A DNA stretch of 64,000 nucleotides from Tilletia caries. Its lineage: Eukaryota; Basidiomycota; Exobasidiomycetes; Tilletiales; Tilletiaceae. The stretch lies in contig JALUTQ010000033.1 of assembly GCA_032718865.1 (NCBI GenBank), positions 1-64,000 on the forward strand, read 5' to 3'. Shown one piece after another: positions 55,875 through 64,000 of the stretch. The position numbers were made by a program, and so were the translations under genes. Under the pieces are notes generated by a model, which ran no database searches, was not told the DNA's origin, and saw only the letters and a program-made list of their open reading frames with translations. Position 1 is the stretch's first letter. The number at the start of each line of letters is the position of its first letter.

Positions 55875-56502
55875 TGCACACCCGCAGTCTCCCAGGTGGC
55901 TTCAGTCTGATAGCAACCATGAAGGAACATGGGAAAGACCCACCCCAGGTGGGTGGGCGCGGGCTCGATTACGTTCGTGCCGAGTGCGATCGTGGGTCGT
56001 CCTGGGCGGGCGGGACCACTGAGCGACGCAGGACCGAATGGGAAACGTACTACAAGCCGGCGCCAGAAGAAAGGAAAATGGAGAGAGTGGAGCATCGAGA
56101 AAAGCGTTGAGTGAAACGCGGAGAGGAAAGAGGAAACGTTCTGAGAAACGAAACGAGATGCGAGAACGAGAAGAGGGTGCGGAGGGTGGGGAAAGAAAAG
56201 AAAGCAACGAGACTGAAGAGAAGGCAATGAACGTTCGTACACACTCGAGAGTGAGTAGGAAAGCGACGAGCGGTGAGAGTGCAAAGGGGGAGAAGATGGT
56301 GGTCCAGTCCTGCGAGCTTCCTGCTGCGAAGGAAGGAAATTTGCAGGGCCTCGAAATGAGAATGAGGCGGAGCGTTGCTCGATGCGTGTTGCCAGCAATC
56401 ACCATCGAGTCAACTGGCTCCGATATTGCACCGCCGTCGACTCTCCCCACTGTCCGACTTGGGCGCAGCCGACGGATCGTCCGTGCGTCCGAAACCGGTA
56501 CA
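55875..56502 (+). mobile_element. Solo-LTR-like repeat, copy C
   Basis: A 628-bp copy of the repeat at 35,837, with the same ends (TGCACACC...GGTACA) but more substitutions in the middle, so probably older than copies A and B. Confidence 0.65.
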
Positions 56503-57473
56503 CATGCAATCGTCTGCGGACATGTTTTGATGCGCCTCTCTACCTGTCGGGAAATGCCCTCAGGTTGTTGCTAGATACTGACCTGTCCATGTTTATTTGT
56601 CTGCAGCGCCCTCAAGGTTGCGCCTGGACACCATTTCCTCAACAAATCACTCTTCAAGCATTATCGGTCACATCGTCTTGGTTTCCACCGTCAGGATCGG
56701 ATTGCAATCGGCTTGCTTGCTCAGTGATGTGACTAAGTGTAACGTTTATTTCTGGGAACTGGTAACTGGTCTGGACTCTGGATATACATGCGCCTATGCA
56801 CAGCGTGTGCAGTGAGGGTTGGTTAAGAGCGTTCCCGCTCGCACGTCGATGCAGTCTGACCCGGAGCGTTGGGGCGACGCAGACGCAAATGGGGAGGACC
56901 CGGGGAGGTGGTTGGGTCCTTGAACGGAGCGTAGCGAGCAAGTCGAGCGAAGTGATGGTCACTCGCCACGTCAGTTGTGTCTCTTTCTCATCTTCCTATT
57001 TTCGCTCTCCTTGCACCTCCACTTTCCTCGAGAGGCTCTGCGTCCCGCTTACTCCCGCGCAACACTTTCAATGAGTCACACGGCGCAAGAGTATTTATCA
57101 AGGCGCTGAGGGAATAATGCAACTTTCCGAAAGGCGAAAGACAAGATGGCCAGCTGCTGAAGATGACAAAGGATCGAAGCTCGAGGGCCTGAGGCCTGAA
57201 TTGCTGGTCATCGCAGATGCATATCAGGATCGTATCCGTATGCCGACCTACACCGCCGTAATATCTTGAGGCTCAACCGAGTATCAACTCTTGAGTTCAC
57301 ATGAGCCTCAAGCAATTCAAAAAGTTAAGAGTCAATTGAGAACAGGCAACCTCATACGTGTTGATCATTTGAGAGTCAAGTTGAGGTTCATGTGATTCTC
57401 AACTTGAGGCTCAAGTGTTTCTCAACCGCATTAGGCCAAAAAGGTTATCCGACGGTGGGCTCGAACTCACGAG
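56503..57473. other. Non-coding region with CTCAA/TTGAG inverted repeats
   Basis: No gene. From 57,265 to 57,425 the strings TTGAG and CTCAA recur many times in both orientations, giving several short inverted repeats able to fold. Such ends are seen in copia-type LTRs, so a truncated LTR is possible. Confidence 0.45.
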
Positions 57474-57478
57474 GTCCG

Positions 57479-57736
57479 AGTTGTGAGATGTGACCTTCCG
57501 TGAGGAAAGGAGACTTGCAGAGACTTCACAACCGACCACTGCAAGAGAGAGACAGACAAGGAGGGTATCCGACGCCAAGGAGAAGTGCTGGATTGTACTT
57601 AGAGAGGACTGAAGTACAGAGGATTGGTCTGTATCAAGGAGAGGAACCAAAGCTCGTAGAGGGAAGAAGAAAGATGCTCGGCAGACTGAGACTACTGGGA
57701 GACCCATAGACCACGCCCAGAGGCCGTCTCACAACT
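57479..57736. repeat. Left LTR of the element
   Basis: 258 bp with 10-bp inverted ends AGTTGTGAGA/TCTCACAACT, the same as the copy at 62,083. Confidence 0.9.
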
Positions 57737-60700
57737 CTCCCACCTCGAGTATCCTGTTCTCCTGATGCTTGCCGTATAAACGAGTGTGGTACCACATCTT
57801 CTCCTGCTTATGGCCGCCGGAATCCATCTGTTGAACCGTTGCCATGCCGGGATGCGCCGGCTGGCCCTCCTATGCCGAGCTGACCACGATGTGTTGCCGG
57901 CCACAAGAGCTTCGAGGTCGGTGTTCGAGTACCAATGCCGTAAGGGGACGATGTCGTTCGTGCTGAATGCTGATGCGGATGTGGTGATAGCGGTGTTGTT
58001 GTGGGTGCCGGAGCGCCCGGCGATGGTGCTCTAGCCATCCGGGTGCCGAGTAGCCGAGTTTACGCGGCGTCTCGTATGCGCCCTCGTCGACCGTAGCCCT
58101 TCACCGACGCCAAAACAAAGCTCCCACCGATCCAGTGAATCTCCACACCCTAATCCCATCTGCACCACTATTCCATACGCCTGACGCGTCTCATTCCCTG
58201 CTGCCATCCCTAGACCCTGCGCTCAACCGCCCATTTCCTTCACCCCGACGTCCACCCAACCGCGCCCGTTTCTCCACCAACAAACAGACCGAAAACCTCG
58301 AGCCGCCGAGAGAAGAGAGGCAAAGGGCGTTGATGTTGTGGCTTGCTGCTGTGCTGAAGGTCCTTGTGCAATGAGTCGAGCAGCTCGTAGGCGATGCACC
58401 AATAGCCATTCGAGCCGTAATGACCCGCCTGCTTGTGAACTTGACCGACGAGTGAGCTGTGAGGCTAGCTCAACTCGTTATTGAACCTGTGTGGTGTTCG
58501 TCGCATGTGACGACCGAACCACCCACACTTGATCGATGCTGTGACTTGTGGTGGTCGTCGGGTGCAAATCCGTGCGCCAACGCGCGTCGTGTATGCCGCC
58601 ATATGCGTCCAATCGAGCTCGCTACGGCCGAAACCCCGACACACCGTCACATCAACCCTGCACTTTCGGGGCCAGTGCTCCCACCGTTCCAACGCACCTG
58701 GCTCGTATGACTCAGAGTCGCCATCGAACACCGAATGCTGATCGCAGGTGCAACCAACTGCTCCGTCTCGTGCCTTCCCAGCGCATAATTCCAACCACGC
58801 GCTGTTCCTCCGCTCACCACTGACCGTTCCCACTTCCCGCTCATCTCCTGCTCCCACCGGAACGCAGAACCAGCGATCCGGTTACCACCAGTCCGATGTT
58901 CCGCACACGTGCCGCAGCAAACCGAGGAAGAACTTGCCTGCTTGGCCATAGCGCCGAGTGTGCCGGTCCCTAGTCCCGCTTCGCTGCTTGCTCCCACCAA
59001 TCCTGGGAGCTGCATGTCGGTGTTGTGACTGGTCGTGGTGCTGGAAATGTCTTGAGAAAAGGGTGACCATTTCGATCCGGCCGTGCCTCCCCTTCTCCCT
59101 TGCTCCGCTAGCCTGTCGCGATTGTACCGCACAGTGCTCGGATGTTTGTCTTGTCCAACAGAGGGAAACACCGGGCAACGATGCCAAACTGTTGAATCTG
59201 ATGAGGGATGACCGTGGTTACTGTCGTGTGGTGGTGGTTTGGCCGACGTGGAGCTCCAATTTGGTGCTGACCACCAGCCTTGTGTACATGTACGGCCGTA
59301 TCACCGTCAATGACCGATGACCCAGCGCCGCTTGCTGTCTCGCATTCTCGCAAGACGATCGTCGCTGGCAACCGCGCATTCCACACCGCCAAAACCCACA
59401 CACCCCACCGCAACACGTCGAACCCGCAATGAACCACAGACACCTCACACCACCCACCAACCTTCTCTCCTGCGGCGTGCAGGAGCGGCCTTTGGCTGGT
59501 CGCGTGCCAGTTGATTGCCGTGGACGCGTATCTGAGATCGGTCGTGCTGTGTGAACTGTGAACCGCTCTTGAGGGCTTGATCCTCATCATCGTTCGTCAT
59601 TGCAGAGCACGCGCTCGGGGGCAGAACACTGGTAGCTCCGCCTCCCGCGTGCTTCTGCTCTTGACGCATGATGCCGCAAGACGAAAGAGGAAGCTGGATG
59701 TCGTCGGAACAGAGCTTGCGCCGAATTCCGATCGACACTTCCTCCGCCGCCCGTGAGCCTCTGGGTCCGACAGAGTGACCCACAACGCCGCCCAAACCTT
59801 GTAGCCGTCGTGCAGCGGCGTCGCAAGCCGCCGCGCTGCTGCGCGCAAGGGTTGATAGTCGTCGTCCGCCGCTGGGTGGCATGTTGAAGTTAAGAGAGCC
59901 GGGAGACGCTAGTCCGAAGAGCTGGTGCATGCTCCTGTGCGTTGTGCTGATCACCGTGCATGAGCAGAGCTCATCCAAAAGCTCGGGCATTGCGCAAAAC
60001 CCGAGCCCAGCGACAGCTCGCCGCTGCTTCTCCAACTCGACCGACTCCGATTCCCCCAAGCCAGCCTTTCGCTCCCGCACCGGGTAGCGCAAGGCTTCCC
60101 ACCCCCTCCTCCGTGTCCCACGGCCCTTCTCCGCTGACCACCGCCGCTTCCAACTCCGCTATCTTCAGCCCTGCTGACCAGGTCATGCACGAGCCTGAAG
60201 GGAGGGGAGAGATTCACATTCCTCGAGCAACGCTCGGAGGAACGCAATCAAAGGCAAGCGTGGTGTCAGTGAGAGCTCTTGTGATGCAGGGAATCCAGTG
60301 CGCCTGATACGCACCTGGGGGCAATGTCCCCATCCTGCCAAGCGGTACGAACCGAAGCTCGCAGGCAGGGTGTGGGGACCAGGTCTGGTCATGAACCAAA
60401 CACGGTATGACTACTGAACCACCACGCCGCTCGCGTGATGGACGCCATCCCGGCACGACACATTGCCTTGTGAGATCGAATGAGAGAAGCCGTACCATTG
60501 TCGTGGTCGTGTGCAACCCCTCATTCCTCCACACCCCGCTTTCCTACCAAGCCTAGCAAGGCCACTGCACTGTCCGATGAAGGCGTCGCCGCGAGGCTCG
60601 GCCTTCCAGCTGCAGAAGAAAGCGAGTGTGGTCTCGGCCAATGATATCGTTGGGGACCATGCACGCTGCCCATACAGCGGTGCATCCCCAAGCAATGCTG

Positions 60701-62082
60701 CTGGTCGTCATTGCTTCCCGTCGTGTGTCGGTTCCTTCCCCGCCCGGACCAGTGAGCGTCGTGTCCGGAAGCAGAAGACTTCGAGTTGGCATGATCCTTC
60801 TCGAACCTCTCCCCTTCCCATCCGTGGTACACTTGCGTCTTACCACGGGTGCCTTGAACCATCAGTGCCAACACGCCCAGCACAGAGGCTGTTGCTGATC
60901 TGCCGCTGGGTCCGGAGCCGCGTGTCGAAAGCCATAGCACGCGGATTCATTACTCCCGCGTCCTGTAGCGCCGACCCGCCTCAGTTCTCCGTCCAGCCGA
61001 GCTGCCACCGGTAGAGAGCGACTCTATCGTGGCCTTATGCTCGCTGCCCGCCTACAGGGAATGACCCTGCCGATGCGTTCTGCCGCCAAGACCACCGCTA
61101 TCGAGGTCTCAGCCGAGCTCAACGTCGCGTTGACGTTGCCTGCTCGCTGCTTGGAGAGAACGGAATGTGCTGACGTTTCTCTCCCGCCCGATGTTCCGCA
61201 TCCCACAGTTTGTGGAAGGGACGCGTCCGACCGAGCCAACAGACTGTGCCGCAGTCTGCTCTGCCTTGTTGCTTCGAGTCCGATGCCGTCGTCACTGGGT
61301 GACTAGTCCGGTGCCGTAGCCTGGCTCTCCGAAGCTGTTCAGGTGTACCACAACGAGGGAGTCACTCCTCGCGCCGTACCGGAGACGTGAGCCGTGGTCA
61401 GCCTGCGCGTAAGCAGAGCTGCCCTTCGTCTCCGCATCGATGCGCGCGCCCATTTGGTCGCATGGGCCGCCGATCGTGCGTTCCGAGCCGATGTCTTGCG
61501 TCTGCCGACGACTGCCGCGAGTTGGCGTTAGGTCGCCGCCGACGTTGACCTTCTTGCGCTCGTCCGAGACCACGCAGCGATGCGTGAGCCTCGTGTGTCG
61601 CATCACTCGGTATCGCCCGGATCCTAGCGCCAGCGCCGGTGTCCGAGCCGATTCCGCCTGGTCTGATGCGACCGCAATCCTCGCCGAGCTCACCACTGAG
61701 CTGTCGGCGTCCGCACTCCGTTGTGGATACCCCTTCCGTCCTCCGCCGCCGCCGCCGATGCCAGGCAAGCACAACAGACCATCCTGGCTGTTCGTATTGC
61801 GCGCACCGAGCCTTGACGCTGGCTTCTACGCCAGTAACGACGGGACCGAGTCGCGTCCCACTGGCGGTACCGATAACCGACTGCCTCTTGCTGACTGCTT
61901 GTGGTGCAGAGTGCCGACGTCGCAACGCAGCCGCTTGCCGACCCAAAGCTGCCGAAGCCGAGCCAGTACCGAGCGAGCGCAGGGAGCGCAGCGCAGCGGG
62001 GAAGAGAGGAAACGCCTTGACGATGATCTTGTCCGCCTAGCTCCGTTGTCGCTCCGTGGCCAGAGTAATTGAGCTCATAACC

Positions 62083-62340
62083 AGTTGTGAGATGTGACCT
62101 TCCGTGAGGAAAGGAGACTTGCAGAGACTTCACAACCGACCACTGCAAGAGAGAGACAGACAAGGAGGGTATCCGACGCCAAGGAGAAGTGCTGGATTGT
62201 ACTTAGAGAGGACTGAAGTACAGAGGATTGGTCTGTATCAAGGAGAGGAACCAAAGCTCGTAGAGGGAAGAAGAAAGATGCTCGGCAGACTGAGACTACT
62301 GGGAGACCCATAGACCACGCCCAGAGGCCGTCTCACAACT
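62083..62340. repeat. Right LTR of the element
   Basis: 258 bp, identical to the left copy as far as I can compare them. Confidence 0.9.
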
Positions 62341-62452
62341 GTCCGAACCGCAGACGGGCACCCTGGCACATCGGACGATCTTGCATAGCAAAGAAAAAAC
62401 AAGAAAAAGAGGAAGCTCCCCTAAGCAAGTCTCGAGCCCTTCGTCACCCGGT

Positions 62453-64000
62453 ATGCCGGCTGTGCGCAGGGCCTGCCCCGCCCCCGTCTGCGAAGGGGCC
62501 ACCTTCAACGACCTCGGTTCTCATATTCGACATTGGCATAGCAGCGGTCGAAGCGACCGCCTCACGGACACCCAACTCGCCAGCATCAGCTACGTATCTT
62601 GCCCCGCCTGCCAAAACTACTACCGTCGCGCCGCCGACGGCACGCCCAATGACCACAACTGCACATGCGCCTCGTGCGGCGTGGATCTTGGACGTGGACG
62701 AGCGGTCGCTCACGATTGCAGCTTGCCCGACAGTGCCCACCCCGGTACTACACAAGACGCTCTCGACGAGGCCGACGTGGCCGCTTTCCTCGGCGGAGAA
62801 GTTCCTGCACCGGCGGCAGCATCACCAGCAGCTCCTGGTCCGGCGTTTCCTCCGGCTGAAGATCTGTCGGACGAGGCCGCCCTTGAGGAGTTTGTCCTGC
62901 TCCTCGGCATGGCCAACACCACCCTCCCAACCGGCCTCACCAAGGATTGGCGCGCGCTTTGCGGAAAAACTGGCCCAACGGTATATGAACAACCCCAGCA
63001 CCCGCGCCTTGCTCGACATCCTGGCGGCACCAAAGATTGCCCTCGCCCGCCTTCGCTCTCCTCGCCCCCAACACAAAATTACCGCCCGGATGCACGGTTA
63101 CCCGGACGTTCCCCGCCCTCCTCCCCGCAAACGCTCTCTCGGCCCTAGTTCCGACCGCCAAGTCTCCGAGCTTGTGCATCGCCAACTGAAGAAGGGTTAC
63201 GCGCGGCGTGCGGCGAGGGTCCTCCGTGCCGAGTCGTCCATCGCGCCTCTCACGGAAGATGTCCTCGCTCAACTCCGCAATAAGCACCCCGAGGGTCCGG
63301 TGAACGCGTTTCAGGCAGAGGGGCGGAATCCGCGGCAGCACCACTTGGCGGCAGAGAAGATGGATGTCCTGGGCGTTTTTCAAGTCATTCAACCGCGAGG
63401 TCAGCGGCGGCTGCTCAGGGTGGACTCAGCCTCTCCTCAAAATCGCGCTCGAAGAAGACCTTTTTCGTCCAGTTCATTCAGCTCCTCTGCCGCCAGATGG
63501 CGCTTGGATCGGCACCCGGACGAGTACTGCTGGGGGCGGCCAGCCTCACGCCTCTCAACAAGACTGGCGGCGGGGTGCGCCCCATTGCCGCTGGTGAGCT
63601 TCTCTACAGGCTCTGCGCAAAGATACTCCTCAAGGTCCTCCCGCCATCGGACGCTTTGTTGCCATCTCAGCTCGGTGTTGGATCTCCTGGCGGCGTTGAG
63701 CCGATTGTTCGTCTATTGGAAAGGTTTGTGGACGGGGTTGAGGGTGAAAGCGAATTTGGTTTCCTCATCTTGCTCGACTTCTCAAATGCGTTCAACGCTT
63801 TGTGTCGGGCGACGATGAGCAAAGCCATCCTCAAGCATTGCAACACCCTCCACCACTTCGCAAAGTGGCGCTACAACCAGCCTTCCCCACTCTTCCCCAG
63901 CGGCAGCACAACCGACCATCACCTTCTGTCCTCCCAAGGGCTCCCCCAAGGCGACCCCTTTGGCCCGCTCTTCTTCTCGGTTACAGTGCGAGATCTGGCG
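62453..64000 (+). mobile_element. Non-LTR retrotransposon, zinc-finger/reverse transcriptase ORF, frameshifted and cut by window end
   Basis: The frame from ATG 62,453 begins with a C2H2 finger (CPAPVCEGATFNDLGSHIRH) and a second Cys-rich part (CPACQNYY, CTCASCGVD). It shifts near 62,955 to a frame with FAEKLAQRYMNNPSTRALLD and VSELVHRQLKKGYARRAARV. It shifts again near 63,370 to SFNREVSGGCSGWTQPLL, then reads LGAASLTPLNKTGGGVRPIA, FLILLDFSNAFNAL and SSQGLPQGDPFGPLFFS, the reverse transcriptase core motifs with the first catalytic Asp. The next motif with the FADD-type Asp pair would be beyond the window. N-terminal zinc fingers and the GGVRPIA motif resemble R2/CRE-type non-LTR elements with a C-terminal endonuclease. 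Two or more frameshifts make this copy inactive. Confidence 0.75.

Larger units (their letters stand above)
57474..62345. mobile_element. LTR retrotransposon-like element with 258-bp LTRs, no gag-pol
   Basis: Direct terminal repeats at 57,479-57,736 and 62,083-62,340 are 258 bp each and look identical. Each begins AGTTGTGAGA and ends TCTCACAACT, a 10-bp inverted repeat. The 5-bp duplication GTCCG flanks the element (57,474-57,478 and 62,341-62,345). The 4.3-kb interior is GC-rich and has open frames up to about 215 codons, but no protease, integrase, reverse transcriptase or RNase H motif was recognised. The arrangement fits a large non-autonomous element (LARD type). Identical LTRs mean recent insertion. 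Confidence 0.85.

Noticed and set aside
57737..62082. Frames of 130-215 codons inside the LTR element as gag or pol
   Set aside because: None shows a retroviral-type Cys-His box, DTG/DSG protease, YxDD or integrase motif; they fit GC-rich chance frames.

Overview
This window is a chromosome end of a filamentous or dimorphic fungus, most likely a basidiomycete. The evidence is a (CCCTAA)n telomere at the left edge, genes broken by many 50-110 bp introns with GTGAGT/GTAAGT donors and CAG/TAG acceptors, fungal-only gene families (Ssd1-like RNB protein, GH128 wall enzyme, mitochondrial mS41 with an IGR domain), and MULE, LTR and non-LTR retroelements. The phylum is an inference; no rRNA or marker gene here fixes a genus.

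Layout. 1-3,000 is telomere and subtelomere: terminal repeats, a second internal telomere tract that cuts off a transposase gene, then a small secreted protein gene and a segment duplicated at 42-45 kb. 3-5.4 kb is poorly coding. 5.5-18 kb is a normal euchromatic block with well-formed genes: the Ssd1-like RNB protein, an eight-cysteine secreted protein, mS41, a secreted lytic-transglycosylase-like protein and a GH128-like glucanase. 18.7-21.1 kb is a MULE transposon with perfect 63-bp ends and a 9-bp target duplication.

21.2-34.6 kb is the highlight: a five-gene cluster with the composition of a mycosporine pathway. It holds a class I O-methyltransferase, an A-T-R (adenylation, carrier, thioester reductase) enzyme, an aldo/keto reductase, a sedoheptulose-7-phosphate cyclase of the DDGS/EEVS family and an ATP-grasp ligase. 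The first three known steps (cyclase, methyltransferase, ATP-grasp) are all present. The A-T-R enzyme plus the aldo/keto reductase offer a route from an amino acid carboxyl to an amino alcohol, as in the fungal sunscreen mycosporine-glutaminol. That last link is my inference.

34.6-45 kb is accessory DNA: a cysteine-rich secreted protein gene whose frame is broken by a 38-bp tandem duplication, two more copies of the subtelomeric secreted protein family (one split at its start codon by a 626-bp solo-LTR-like insert), and long gene-poor stretches. 46-55 kb is a graveyard of decayed but intron-bearing fragments of housekeeping genes (fatty acid synthase beta, DOMON/cytochrome b561, HSP70, PrpD). 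57.5-62.3 kb is a complete LTR element with identical 258-bp LTRs and a GTCCG target duplication but no recognisable gag-pol, followed by a broken non-LTR retrotransposon that runs off the right edge.
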